From Gemmataceae bacterium (lineage in GTDB: Bacteria > Planctomycetota > Planctomycetia > Gemmatales > Gemmataceae), in NCBI GenBank assembly GCA_022616435.1, contig JAKEET010000191.1, positions 1 through 55,321 of the forward strand: a stretch of DNA of 55,321 bases, written 5' to 3'. The notes below the pieces were generated by a model. It was not told where the DNA came from and made no database searches. It saw only the letters and a program-made list of their open reading frames with translations. The number at the start of each line of letters is the position of its first letter. The first letter of the stretch is position 1. Positions 7,389-19,858 of this stretch are shown here, in pieces. Made by a program: the position numbers and the translations under genes.

Positions 7389-7476
7389 GTGGATTCCGCC
7401 AGAATGACGCCGCACCAGATCAGGGCGCGCCGCCCGCCTCAAGAGGCGGCCGCCCGATCGTCGAGGACTTCCAGCC

Positions 7477-8559
7477 ATGAGACTCGTCAGCGCCCGCAAC
7501 GCCGGGCTCGGGGCAGCCGGGTTCTTGTTCGCCGGCACGGTCGTGTTGAGCGCCACGGCGTGGTTGCTGAGCCAGGAACAGAGCGCGGCGCTCAACGCGG
7601 GGCTCAAGACGCCGGCCGGCTTGCCAGCCGTGCGCCTTCCGGACGGCAAGGCGCCCAGCGCCGCCGAGATCGAGCTGGGCAAGCAGCTCTACTTTGACAC
7701 TCGCCTGTCACGCGACCGCACCGTCAGTTGCGCCTCGTGCCACGATCCGCAGAAAGGCTGGTCCAACGGCGAGCGCTTCGCCACCGGCATCGGCGGCAAG
7801 GTGGGCGACCGCAGCGCGCCGACGATCATCAACGCCGCCTACTTTCCCTTGCAGTTCTGGGACGGCCGGGCCCAGGAGCTCGAGGGCCAGGCGCTGGGCC
7901 CGATCCAGAACCCGATCGAGATGGACCTGACGCTGGACGAGCTGGTGATGCGGCTGCAGGCCATCCCCGGCTACAAGAAGCAGTTCGACGCGATCTACAA
8001 GGACGGCGTCAGCGCCGACAACGTGGCGCGGGCCATCGCGTCGTTCGAGCGGACCGTGCTGTCGGGCAACGCGCCGTACGATCGCTACAAGGCGGGCGAC
8101 GCCAAGGCCCTGTCCGAGGCGGCGCGGCGCGGCGCGGACGTGTTCTTCAACAAGGCCCATTGCACCGCCTGCCACTCCGGACCGAACTTCTCCGACGGCG
8201 GGTTTCACAACGTCGGCATCGGCCTTCACGGCAAGGACTTCAAGGCCAAGAACTTCGACGTCGGCCGCGAAAAGATCAGCGGCCTGGAAGGCGACCGCGG
8301 CTCGTTCAAGACGCCGACCCTGCGCGAGATCGCCCGCACCGCCCCGTACATGCACGACGGCAGCCTGAAGACGCTGGAGGAGGTCGTCGACTACTACGAC
8401 CGCGGCGGCAACAAGAACCCGTGGCTGGATGAGGAGCTGTTCGTCCTGAAGCTGACGGCCCGGCAAAAAGCGGACCTCGTGACCTTCCTGAAAGAGGGAT
8501 TGTCCAGCCCGGACTACCCGGTCGTCCGCCCGCCGAGCTTGCCGCCCGATCCGAAGTGA
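7477..8559 (+). CDS. Di-haem cytochrome c peroxidase / MauG-family protein
   Basis: Bacterial di-haem peroxidases reduce H2O2 in the periplasm with electrons from small cytochromes; MauG relatives oxidise protein substrates. The 360-residue protein has an N-terminal signal or anchor helix (about 10-30). The two c-haem sites are CASCH at residues 85-89 and CTACH at 229-233. The conserved FWDGRA near 127-132 and the C-terminal TPTLREIARTAPYMHDGSL block are present, and the length fits the family. It is followed, after a hairpin repeat, by a secreted beta-propeller gene on the same strand. Which of the family functions applies cannot be settled here. Confidence 0.9.
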   Translation: MRLVSARNAGLGAAGFLFAGTVVLSATAWLLSQEQSAALNAGLKTPAGLPAVRLPDGKAPSAAEIELGKQLYFDTRLSRDRTVSCASCHDPQKGWSNGERFATGIGGKVGDRSAPTIINAAYFPLQFWDGRAQELEGQALGPIQNPIEMDLTLDELVMRLQAIPGYKKQFDAIYKDGVSADNVARAIASFERTVLSGNAPYDRYKAGDAKALSEAARRGADVFFNKAHCTACHSGPNFSDGGFHNVGIGLHGKDFKAKNFDVGREKISGLEGDRGSFKTPTLREIARTAPYMHDGSLKTLEEVVDYYDRGGNKNPWLDEELFVLKLTARQKADLVTFLKEGLSSPDYPVVRPPSLPPDPK

Positions 8560-8568
8560 GTGGTGAGC

Positions 8569-8645
8569 GCCGCTTGCGGTTTAGCGTTCGTTGCCAAGGG
8601 CCAGAATCGCGGACGATTCGCGGCGAACGCTAAGCCGCAAGCGGC
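8569..8645. repeat. 22-bp-arm hairpin repeat (GCGGTTTAGCGTTCG family)
   Basis: Arms 8569-8590 and 8624-8645 are inverted with 21 of 22 matches and a 33-base loop. It shares GTTTAGCG with the hairpin at 890-929. Placed between two same-strand genes it could act on mRNA stability, but no T-run follows. Confidence 0.75.
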
Positions 8646-8686
8646 CGTGACGGTGTGTGTGTTTCACCCCCAATCGAGGAGCATCC

Positions 8687-9730
8687 ATGTATTCGCGCGT
8701 GATCTGCTTCGTCGCCGTCAGTCTCGGCGTCGCGGGCTTGGGCGCGCCGGCGGCGACCGCCGGCGACGCCGAGGTCAAAGTCATCGCCGACGGCCTCGTT
8801 CATCCCACCGGCATCGCCATCCATCCCCAGAGCGGCGCCCTGTACGTCTGCGAGAGCGGCGCGGGCAAGGTCATCCGCATCGACCCCGCCACCGGCAAGA
8901 CCAGCGCCGTCATCACCGGCTTCAAGCTCGACATCTACGGCAAGGGCCCCAAGTACGAAGTCGGACCGCTCGGCCTGTTGTTCCTCGACGGCCAGACCCT
9001 GGTGGTCGGCGGCGGCGACCTGCCCGACGGCCAGGAGCTAATGCGCGTCTACAAGCTGCAAAAGGGCAAGACGTTCGACGCCGAGGACGCGTTCGCCACC
9101 TACGGGCCCGTCGCCGCGGGTGAAGAATCCAAGATGGGCGAGGGCAACTTCTACGGCCTGGCCGCCGACGACGCAGGGGTGTACGTCACGTCGAACGGCG
9201 ACGACACCAAGGGCTGGATCCTGAAGCTGCCGCTGCCGGTCAAGGCGGGCAAGAATCAGAAGCTGAAGGCGTTCATCGCCACCAAGGAGTTCACGGAGAC
9301 GATCAACGCGCCGGTCGGCATCACCATGACCAAGAAGGGCAACCTGATGGTCGGGCAGATGGGCGCCGTCAACCTGCCGAAGGATAGCTGGCTGGTGGCG
9401 TTTTCGCCGAAGACCGGCAAGGGCCTGAACAAGGCGGCGACCGGCCTGCACGATATCGCCGGCCTCGGCTACAGCCCCAAGTCGGGCAAGCTCTACTGCG
9501 TCGACTTCGCCTGGCTGGCCCCGAAGGAGGGCGGCCTGTTCCGCCTCGATTACAAGAAGGGCGACGGCGGCACGATGGACGTCAAGACCACGAAGATCGC
9601 GGCCCTCGACCGGCCCACGTCGATGGCGTTCGCGGCCGACGGCACGCTGTACATCACCGTCAACGGCGCGTCGTCGCTCGGCTCGAAAGAGAAGACCGGG
9701 AAGGTCGTGCAGATCAAGGGCGCGCTGTGA
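8687..9730 (+). CDS. Secreted beta-propeller protein, SMP-30/NHL-like
   Basis: A 347-residue protein with a cleavable signal peptide (residues 1-24, ending PAATAG). It contains repeated beta-propeller blades of the type GIAIHPQSGALYVCESGAGKV, GLAADDAGVYVTSNGDD, GITMTKKGNLMVGQMGAV and SMAFAADGTLYITVNG. Such proteins are periplasmic or secreted sugar-lactone hydrolase-like or binding proteins; no catalytic residues could be assigned, so the function is open. The start is set by CGAGGA 6 bases before the ATG at 8687. It lies 127 bp behind the di-haem peroxidase gene and may be co-transcribed. Confidence 0.75.
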   Translation: MYSRVICFVAVSLGVAGLGAPAATAGDAEVKVIADGLVHPTGIAIHPQSGALYVCESGAGKVIRIDPATGKTSAVITGFKLDIYGKGPKYEVGPLGLLFLDGQTLVVGGGDLPDGQELMRVYKLQKGKTFDAEDAFATYGPVAAGEESKMGEGNFYGLAADDAGVYVTSNGDDTKGWILKLPLPVKAGKNQKLKAFIATKEFTETINAPVGITMTKKGNLMVGQMGAVNLPKDSWLVAFSPKTGKGLNKAATGLHDIAGLGYSPKSGKLYCVDFAWLAPKEGGLFRLDYKKGDGGTMDVKTTKIAALDRPTSMAFAADGTLYITVNGASSLGSKEKTGKVVQIKGAL

Positions 9731-9742
9731 TCGATGCTGGAT

Positions 9743-9781
9743 GCTCCCGAAGCTTCGATGACTTCGGATGACTTCGGGAGC
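9743..9781. repeat. Inverted repeat GCTCCCGAAG...CTTCGGGAGC
   Basis: Perfect 10-bp arms (9743-9752, 9772-9781) enclose repeated TGACTTCGGA motifs. It is related to the 31-bp palindrome at 54311-54341, which shares CTCCCGAAG and CTTCGGGAG. It lies between the convergent ends of the propeller gene and the trehalose synthase gene. Confidence 0.65.
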
Positions 9782-9899
9782 TCCGTTGTCCTATGGAAGC
9801 GAGATCTGCGGCGGTGGTTGCACCGATTCGACCGCCGCGCACGAGCGTATGGCACGCCGCGAGGTCCGATCATGGCATCACTCCTTTCCGTCCGCACCA

Positions 9900-13277
<3,378 letters not shown>

Positions 13278-13358
13278 GGGTTCCGTCCTTTGGAGTCCGG
13301 GTCATATCATAGGTTATTCATAATCGTCGCGAATTGAAACTCATCTTGGCGGGGGCGC

Positions 13359-13922
13359 ATGGCAACCGGCGACGAAACCGGCGACGGCAGCGGGGTCCGA
13401 CGGCTGGGCTGGCGCGCCGCCTTCCAGCGCTACCTGCCCGACGTGGTGTACGGGGCCAACGACGGCGCCATCACCACCTTCGCCGTCGTCGCCGGCGTCA
13501 CCGGCGCCGACCTGTCCCTCCACATCGTCCTGATCCTCGGCCTGGCCAACCTGCTGGCCGACGGCTTCTCCATGGGGGCGAGCAACTACCTCGCCATGCG
13601 CTCGCGCGGGGAGGGCCAGCACCTCCTGAATCGCAGCACGGCCGCGCGGCACGGGCTGGCCACGTTTGTCAGCTTCGTCGTGGTCGGGGCCATTCCCCTG
13701 ATCGGCTACATGCTCCCCGGACCCCAGGGGCAGCGCTTCCCCGTCGCCATCCTGTTCACGTTATGCAGCCTGTACGGCGTCGGCGCGGCGCGGTCGTACT
13801 TCACGGGCCGCAGCTGGTGGCGGAGCGGCCTGGAGATGGTGGTGGTCGGAGCCCTGGCGGCCGGCGTGGCCTATGGCGTCGGCGCCCTGCTGGCGGCATG
13901 GCTGGGCGGGCAGACGCCGTGA
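13359..13922 (+). CDS. VIT1/CCC1-family iron/manganese transporter
   Basis: A membrane transporter of 187 residues resembling vacuolar iron transporters, which move Fe2+ or Mn2+ out of the cytosol by H+ antiport. The family signature YGANDGAITTFAVVAGV (about 30-46) is followed by ANLLADGFSMGASNYLAMRS. Later hydrophobic segments (GLATFVSFVVVGAIPLIGY, VAILFTLCSLYGVGA, GLEMVVVGALAAGVAYGVGALLAAWL) give about five membrane helices. The cytosolic metal-binding insert of plant VIT1 is short or absent, as is common in bacteria. It shares an 81-bp divergent intergenic region with treS. Confidence 0.85.
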   Translation: MATGDETGDGSGVRRLGWRAAFQRYLPDVVYGANDGAITTFAVVAGVTGADLSLHIVLILGLANLLADGFSMGASNYLAMRSRGEGQHLLNRSTAARHGLATFVSFVVVGAIPLIGYMLPGPQGQRFPVAILFTLCSLYGVGAARSYFTGRSWWRSGLEMVVVGALAAGVAYGVGALLAAWLGGQTP

Positions 13923-14139
13923 CATGGACATGGAGCGGAATTCGCAAAGAGCTCCGTCCGCCCGCAAGGGATAGCGTGCAGACAATGAATGTGCGCTGCC
14001 GATCACTCGTGCCGAACTTTTTCCGTTATTTCCCGCTGGACAGCGAGCAGCGCCCGGTCAATTCCGTCTCCGTGGGCGCCCGAGCCGGGTTGCCGGATTC
14101 GACATTGCTAACCAACGCGGAGCGGGTACATTGGCGTTC

Positions 14140-14742
14140 ATGTCCGAGGTGACCCGCATCCTGTCCGCCATCGACGCGGGCGACCCGCGCGCGGCGGAGC
14201 AGCTGTTGCCGCTGGTCTACGATGAGCTGCGGCGGCTGGCGGCGCACCAACTCGCCGCCGAAAAGCCGGGGCAAACGCTCCAAGCAACCGCACTCGTCCA
14301 CGAGGCCTACCTGCGGCTCGTCGGTCCCTTGCCCCGCGCCGCCGCGGGCGAGAGCGGCGGGAGTCAAGGGGTGGACTGGAACAGCCGCGGACATTTCATC
14401 GCCGCCGCGGCCGAGGCCATGCGCCGCATCCTCGTCGAGAATGCCCGCCGCAAGAAAACTCAGAAGCACGGCGGCCGACGCAAACGCCTTGATTTTTCCC
14501 AGGCCGAGCCGATCACCCAGGCCGATCCGGATGCCGTCCTCGACCTCGACGAAGCACTGACAATCCTGGCCGGCGAAGATCCTGAGGCGGCCCAGGTCGC
14601 CAAGCTCAGGATCTTTGCCGGCCTGTCGATTGAGGAAGCGGCGCAGACTCTCGCTGTGTCTCGGGCCAACGCCTACCGGCAGTGGGCCTATGCGCGGGCC
14701 TGGCTGCAGGCCCGCCTTCGCGAGGCGCCGGGTTCCTCCTGA
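14140..14742 (+). CDS. ECF sigma factor of the planctomycete/acidobacterial type
   Basis: A 200-residue sigma factor of the kind described as the ECF subfamily abundant in Planctomycetes and Acidobacteria. Typical motifs are EVTRILSAIDAGDPRAAEQL, LVYDELRRLAAHQLAAEK, LVHEAYLRLVG and FIAAAAEAMRRILVENARRK. Region 4 is AKLRIFAGLSIEEAAQTLAVSRANAYRQW. The ATG at 14140 is preferred over an in-frame TTG at 14131 because the conserved sequence begins MSEVTRIL. It lies 82 bp ahead of a large kinase gene on the same strand. In planctomycetes such kinase/sigma pairs are presumed to act in one signalling path, the kinase possibly modifying the sigma factor. Confidence 0.9.
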   Translation: MSEVTRILSAIDAGDPRAAEQLLPLVYDELRRLAAHQLAAEKPGQTLQATALVHEAYLRLVGPLPRAAAGESGGSQGVDWNSRGHFIAAAAEAMRRILVENARRKKTQKHGGRRKRLDFSQAEPITQADPDAVLDLDEALTILAGEDPEAAQVAKLRIFAGLSIEEAAQTLAVSRANAYRQWAYARAWLQARLREAPGSS

Positions 14743-14824
14743 TCGGTATCCTCGGAATTTTTCTGAGACATTTTCAGCGCGTTTCTCGCACGTATCCGTG
14801 AGACGCCAGAGAACGAGTCACGCC

Positions 14825-17800
14825 ATGAACGTTGACCCTCAACAGGCAAAGGCGATTTTCTTGGAGGCCGTGGAGAAGCTCGACCCCGACCAGTGGCCGG
14901 CGTTTCTCGACCAGGCCTGCGCCGGCCAACCCGACGTGCGCCGCCGCGTCGAAACGCTGCTCGAGGCTCATCGCGAAGCCGGCACCGCCGACGTTCGCGC
15001 CGACGACCCTCAGCCGGCATCGGCCGACATCAGCAGCGCCGCCGAGCAACCCGGCACGATCATCGGCCCGTACAAGCTGCTCGAACAGATCGGCGAAGGG
15101 GGCATGGGCACGGTGTGGATGGCCCAGCAGACCCACCCGGTCAAGCGCGTGGTGGCGCTGAAGCTCATCAAGGCCGGTATGGACTCGAAGCAGGTCATCG
15201 CCCGCTTCGAGGCCGAACGCCAGGCCCTGGCGCTGATGGACCATCCCAACATCGCCAAGGTGCTGGACGGCGGCACTGTAGGTCCCGTCTGCCGGACGGG
15301 ACCTGGAACCGGGGAGGCTGAAGGTCCCGCGCGGCAGGCGGGACCTACCGATCCAGGTCGCGCCCGGCAGGCGGGACCTACCGGCCGACCTTATTTTGTC
15401 ATGGATCTCGTCAAGGGGGCGCCGATCACGAAGTACTGCGACGAACATCATCTCACCCCGCGGCAGCGGCTGGAACTGTTCATCCCCGTCTGCCAGGCGG
15501 TGCAGCATGCCCATCAGAAGGGCATCATCCACCGCGATCTGAAGCCGTCCAACGTGGTCGTCGCCCTCTACGACGGCAAGCCGGTGCCCAAGGTCATCGA
15601 CTTCGGCGTGGCCAAGGCGGCCGGACAGCCGCTGACCAACAAGACGCTGGTCACTGGCTTCGGCAACATCGTCGGCACGCTGGAGTACATGTCGCCGGAG
15701 CAGGCGGAGATCAATCAACTCGACATCGACACCCGCAGCGACGTTTACTCCCTCGGCGTCCTTGTGTACGAACTGCTGACCGGCAGCCCGCCGTTCAGCC
15801 GCAAGGAACTAGAGAAGGCGGGCATGCTGGAGATGCTCCGCGTGATCCGGGAACAGGAGCCGGCGAAGCCGAGCACCAAGCTGAGCACGGCGGAGGGCTT
15901 GCCGACCCTGGCCGCCAACCGCGGCACCGAGCCGGCGAAGCTGAAGCGGCTGGTGCGCGGGGAGCTGGATTGGATCGTCATGAAGGCCCTGGAGAAGGAC
16001 CGCAACCGCCGCTACGAGACGGCCAACGGCTTTGCGATGGACGTGCAGCGCTTCCTGGCCGATGAGCCGGTGCAGGCCTGCCCGCCCTCGGTGGGGTATC
16101 GGCTGCTGAAGTTCGTGCGACGCAACAAGGGACCGGTGCTGGCGGCCTCCCTGGTGCTGCTGGCGCTCGTGGGCGGCATCCTCGGAACGACCTGGGGCAT
16201 GCTTCGCGCCACCGACGCGGAGGCGGCCGCAGTCCGTGAGGCGAAAGAGAAAGAGACGGCGATGCTCGCGGCCCAGGCAAGCGAGCGCGACGCCAGGGAC
16301 CAGTTGTTTGAGGCGCTCGTGAGCCACGCCCACGCCGGCCGCCTCAGCCGGCAGATCGGCCACCGGCACGACAGCCTCACTGCCTTGGTCAAGGCGGCCC
16401 ACATCCGGCGCGACGAGCGGCTGCGCGACGAGGCCATCGCGGCACTGGCCCTGCCTGACGTTCGTCTCCTGCCGGGCTGGCGCTCTCCGCAAGGAACCCC
16501 CACGGCGGTGAGTTACGGCGGACAATACCGCCTTTACGGCCGCGTGGACTCCCAGGGAATCATCAGCCTCCGCCGCATCCCCGAGGACGACGAGATTCAG
16601 CGCATTGCCTCGCGCGGAAGCCTGCCGGTCTTGCTACAGTTCAGCCCCGACGAGCGCTTCCTGGTGAGCGTAGGTCAGGACTCCACCCGGTCCCTCTGGC
16701 GCGTGGCCGACGGGATGCCGATGCTGAAGCGCCCGCTTCGCGAATCCAGGGCGAGTGCTTTCAGCCCGGACGGCCGGCGTCTCGCGGTCGGCGAACTCGG
16801 CGAGGTCGTCCTGGTTGATCTGGCATCGGGTCAGCAGGAGAAGCGCTGGCGCGTGCGCTCGCACCCAAGTTCGCTGGCGTTTCACCCCGATAACAGCAAA
16901 CTGGCCGTCGGCTGTCATGGCCACAGCATCGCCTTCGTGTATGACGTCGCCAGCGCTTCCCTCCTCGCCGAGTTACCGACAGGTTCGGGCGATCCGATTG
17001 TCGCCTGGCACCCGGACGGGGAGCGCCTGGCCGTTGGGGGGTACGACCCACGCATCCAGATCTGGAACGTGGCCGCGAAACGTAAAGTGGCCATCCTGGA
17101 GGGCCACGTAAACTACCCCGGCCACCTGACATTTCACCCCGACGGCCACCTGCTGGTCTCACTGGGCTGGGACGGCCTGATGTTCTTGTGGGAGCCGTCC
17201 ACCGGGCGGCAGTTGATGCGCGTGAGTGCCTCGCGCAACTGGCCACAATTCAGTCCGAACGACCGATTCGGCGTCATCTGGCATGGCGACGAGGCCAAAC
17301 TGCAAGTGGTGACGCCGAGCCACGAATACCGCACCCTGGCCAGCAGTGCGGCCGCCGGGGCCAGTTACCCCGATGGCGTTCCTGGGGACATCAGCCCGGA
17401 TGGTCGCTTTCTGATCATGGGCATGAACGGCGGCGCCCATCTGTGGGACCTGCGCACCGGGCGCGAGTTGGCCGCTCTGCCCGCAGGGACCATTCACGTT
17501 GCATTCGAGGGGGGAAGAGCAGCTCCGACAGGCTCCGACAAACCCCACTTCCCGACTGCTGTGTTGACCAGCGGGCCAGCCGGTCTCTTGCGTTGGCCGC
17601 TCGCAGGCAACGATTCGGAAGATACCGGCGGGCCAAGGGGTGGGAGTGACCGAACGCCCAGGCGGCTGCGTCTGGGTCCGCCGCAACGATTGTCATCGCT
17701 GCGCCGCGCCTGGTTTGCTCGCAGCCCCGACGGCCGCACCCTGGCGGTGGTCAATGAGGAGGGGGGCGCGAACAAGCTGCTGAATCTGAAGACGGGAGCC

Positions 17801-18463
17801 CTGGGACGAGAGCTGGGACCGCATCCGAAAGGGATGGTCAAGGCTCTCAGCCCAGACGGTCAGTGGGCGGCAAGCGCCGGGTGGAATTCTGACCGGGTCC
17901 GTCTCTGGAACGCTGAAACGGGTCAGTTGGTCCACGAGTGGCCGGTGAGCGTGCAATCGGCGGTCTGTTTCACGCCCGACAGTCGCACGCTGATCATCGC
18001 CCAGCGCGATGATTACGCCTTCTGGGACCTCGCCAGGTTGCAGTTGGTCCGCCGCCTGCCCCGCGAAGTCGCCCAGCAACCCGGTTTCGTCGCTTTCTCG
18101 CCGGACGGGCGGCTCATGGCCCTGGAGATGGCCCCGGCGGTCATTCACCTGAAGGAGATGACCACGGGCCGGACCATCGCCAAACTCGAGGACCCGCACG
18201 GCGATCATAAGCCCTGGCTGGCCTTCACGCCGGACGGCACGCGATTGGTTTGCGTGGTGTCCCGGCTGGCCCCGGCCGTTCACATCTGGGACTTGCGGGC
18301 CATCCGAGCGCGGCTCAAGGAGATGAACCTGGATTGGGATTGGCCGGAGTTCCCGCCCGCGGCGACCGCCAGGGCCGCCGAGCCGCTGACGATCGAGGTC
18401 GTCCTCGGTGGCGGGGTGAAGGCCGCCGTGATGGGAGCACAGAAGGGCAACACGAACAAGTAA
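14825..18463 (+). CDS. Transmembrane Ser/Thr protein kinase with C-terminal WD40 repeats
   Basis: A Hanks-type kinase of 1212 residues. The catalytic domain lies at about 82-410, with the glycine loop IGEGGMGTVW (about 90), lysine in VALKLIKAG (about 111), HRDLKPSN (about 236) and DFGVAK (about 258). A membrane helix lies near 436-460 (VLAASLVLLALVGGILG). A helical linker and then WD40-like blades follow (FSPDGRRLAVGELGEVVLVD, HPDGERLAVGGYDPRIQIWN, FTPDGTRLVCVV). Between strands of the kinase N-lobe, where relatives read VLDAGATDTGRPYFVMELV, there are about 33 extra residues (about 152-185) encoded by three tandem hairpins, in frame. It probably forms a signalling pair with the ECF sigma factor just upstream. 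Confidence 0.92.
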   Translation: MNVDPQQAKAIFLEAVEKLDPDQWPAFLDQACAGQPDVRRRVETLLEAHREAGTADVRADDPQPASADISSAAEQPGTIIGPYKLLEQIGEGGMGTVWMAQQTHPVKRVVALKLIKAGMDSKQVIARFEAERQALALMDHPNIAKVLDGGTVGPVCRTGPGTGEAEGPARQAGPTDPGRARQAGPTGRPYFVMDLVKGAPITKYCDEHHLTPRQRLELFIPVCQAVQHAHQKGIIHRDLKPSNVVVALYDGKPVPKVIDFGVAKAAGQPLTNKTLVTGFGNIVGTLEYMSPEQAEINQLDIDTRSDVYSLGVLVYELLTGSPPFSRKELEKAGMLEMLRVIREQEPAKPSTKLSTAEGLPTLAANRGTEPAKLKRLVRGELDWIVMKALEKDRNRRYETANGFAMDVQRFLADEPVQACPPSVGYRLLKFVRRNKGPVLAASLVLLALVGGILGTTWGMLRATDAEAAAVREAKEKETAMLAAQASERDARDQLFEALVSHAHAGRLSRQIGHRHDSLTALVKAAHIRRDERLRDEAIAALALPDVRLLPGWRSPQGTPTAVSYGGQYRLYGRVDSQGIISLRRIPEDDEIQRIASRGSLPVLLQFSPDERFLVSVGQDSTRSLWRVADGMPMLKRPLRESRASAFSPDGRRLAVGELGEVVLVDLASGQQEKRWRVRSHPSSLAFHPDNSKLAVGCHGHSIAFVYDVASASLLAELPTGSGDPIVAWHPDGERLAVGGYDPRIQIWNVAAKRKVAILEGHVNYPGHLTFHPDGHLLVSLGWDGLMFLWEPSTGRQLMRVSASRNWPQFSPNDRFGVIWHGDEAKLQVVTPSHEYRTLASSAAAGASYPDGVPGDISPDGRFLIMGMNGGAHLWDLRTGRELAALPAGTIHVAFEGGRAAPTGSDKPHFPTAVLTSGPAGLLRWPLAGNDSEDTGGPRGGSDRTPRRLRLGPPQRLSSLRRAWFARSPDGRTLAVVNEEGGANKLLNLKTGALGRELGPHPKGMVKALSPDGQWAASAGWNSDRVRLWNAETGQLVHEWPVSVQSAVCFTPDSRTLIIAQRDDYAFWDLARLQLVRRLPREVAQQPGFVAFSPDGRLMALEMAPAVIHLKEMTTGRTIAKLEDPHGDHKPWLAFTPDGTRLVCVVSRLAPAVHIWDLRAIRARLKEMNLDWDWPEFPPAATARAAEPLTIEVVLGGGVKAAVMGAQKGNTNK
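15280..15379. repeat. Three tandem AGGTCCCG...CGGGACCT hairpins inside the kinase gene
   Basis: Hairpin 1 has arms 15280-15289 and 15295-15304. Hairpin 2 has arms 15322-15330 and 15338-15346. Hairpin 3 is imperfect, about 15355-15379. They share AGGTCCC/GGGACCT ends and the core CGGCAGGCGGGACCTACC. The insertion keeps the kinase reading frame. Confidence 0.85.
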
Positions 18464-18622
18464 CCGTTGCTTGTCGAACGACGTGAACTGATTCCTGTTT
18501 TCGGATGCAACCGCCGCCCCGGCGTTCGGGGTGCGCGCCGAGCGATTCGACCGCAGAGTTCGAATTGCTAACGCCGCGTCGTTCGCGGCTGCTTTCCCAG
18601 CCCTGTTTGCGGAGGAATAGTC

Positions 18623-19393
18623 ATGGCCGTAAAGATGCGCGAATTCTGGAAGAGCGACGTCATCAAGACGTGGGGCGGCGCGACAGCGCACGCCGCGCCA
18701 ACGCAAGCTGCAGCCCCGGTCTTGCGAGGAGACGACGCGGGGCCTGGGCCGGCCTCCGCGGTGCAAGGCGCCGTGGCCAAAGCACTCACGGTCGACGCCC
18801 CGCAAATGGGCACGATGAGTGCCGCCCCGGCTGGAGCGCCGCTGACGGCAGGAACCAACGACGCGTCGGAGTCGAGCGAAACGCCGCTGCAACACCTCGT
18901 GGAGCAAAAAATGCTGCGCGACAAACTCGGTACGCCGCGCAGCTATCCTGAGAGGGCAGCCGATGAGGCGCGCCTCGAAGAGATCAACCGCAAACTGGGG
19001 CAGATCGCCAACCGGAGCCCCAAGTCTCCGCAGAACGCGCCTCCGCAGAACGCGCCTCCGCAGGAACCGCCACCCAAGCCTGACCCCAAGATGCTGGAGC
19101 AAGCATCGAGCATCGGCTATCAGGACGGCGTCCAGCAAAAGCAAAGTAGAATGCTCCTCTTCGCAAATGCTCCCGAGTTCCAGAAGAGGTACGAGGAAGG
19201 ATACGCGCGCGGGTGGCGAATTGCTGAGTTGCATCGAGCGAAGGGGCCACAGCCTGAACCGGATGTAATGAAACCGATCAGCCAGACAGAGGCCGAGCGA
19301 AGCAAGGAGTACACAAGACGCAAGCAAGCTCGAAAGGAGTTCATCAAGTATTTGAACAAGTGGTGGAAGACGCGGCTTCCGGAAGATCTGTAG
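18623..19393 (+). CDS. Hypothetical protein (256 aa)
   Basis: Not recognised. GGAGG lies 8-9 bases before the ATG, and the composition is protein-like. The N-terminus (MAVKMREFWKSDVIKTWGG) is followed by an Ala/Pro/Gly-rich, probably disordered stretch to about residue 90. A short tandem (PQNAPPQNAPPQ) stands near 134-145. The C-terminal half is helical and charged, with GYQDGVQQKQSRM and RYEEGYARGWRIAELH, which look like two related helices with a Tyr-x-x-Gly spacing. There is no signal peptide or membrane segment. It follows the kinase gene by 159 bp and could be a substrate or partner, but nothing in the sequence proves this. Confidence 0.55.
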   Translation: MAVKMREFWKSDVIKTWGGATAHAAPTQAAAPVLRGDDAGPGPASAVQGAVAKALTVDAPQMGTMSAAPAGAPLTAGTNDASESSETPLQHLVEQKMLRDKLGTPRSYPERAADEARLEEINRKLGQIANRSPKSPQNAPPQNAPPQEPPPKPDPKMLEQASSIGYQDGVQQKQSRMLLFANAPEFQKRYEEGYARGWRIAELHRAKGPQPEPDVMKPISQTEAERSKEYTRRKQARKEFIKYLNKWWKTRLPEDL

Positions 19394-19858
19394 ACGGCAC
19401 GGCTTCCGCAACTGCGCCTTCGGACGACTTGAGGCGACTTAAGGCCCCTCCGCCGTTCATTTTATACGTCGCTTGGTTCACAGCGGAGCACACGCCTCGT
19501 TCCGGGCGCGCGACCGGTGGACAGGCTCGGCCTCCTTTCGTACGCTGGCCGTAGCGCGGCGCAGGTGCGTGTCGCGCCTGTCGACTCTTCCCTTCAGAGC
19601 GTGTCACTCGTGCCAGTGGCATGCCGTCCTTGCGACCCCATAGCTCGTGTGCGGTTCGAGTGCCGAGGTGTGCGATTTCGGCGCAGGTCGCTCCGTACCT
19701 TGGCCGTTGCACACGCGATCGATCAGGAAATACATCGCAATACTCGCAGGCTGCGCAAAGAATTCGAGAAGTTTCGACGCTTTGGATGGCACGGGTTCCG
19801 TTTTTGCGTTCCGGGCCGTATGGGATGCAGTAGCTCATCCACGGAGACCCGGAACGTG
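19394..19858. other. Gene-free leader region of the long plus-strand cluster
   Basis: No convincing gene in these 465 bases. It is the only sizeable upstream region for the cluster that begins at 19859, so the main promoter should lie here. A weak candidate is TTGCAC at 19707-19712 with ATACAT at 19730-19735 (17-base spacer). The region is noticeably richer in A+T near 19720-19770 than its surroundings. Confidence 0.35.

Noticed and set aside
8560..9123. Plus-strand frame after the di-haem peroxidase gene
   Set aside because: It overlaps the beta-propeller gene in another frame and begins in the hairpin repeat; Arg-rich shadow.
18464..18622. Possible small gene between the kinase and the 256-residue protein
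   Set aside because: No start with a ribosome binding site and no protein-like frame could be supported in this 159-bp gap.
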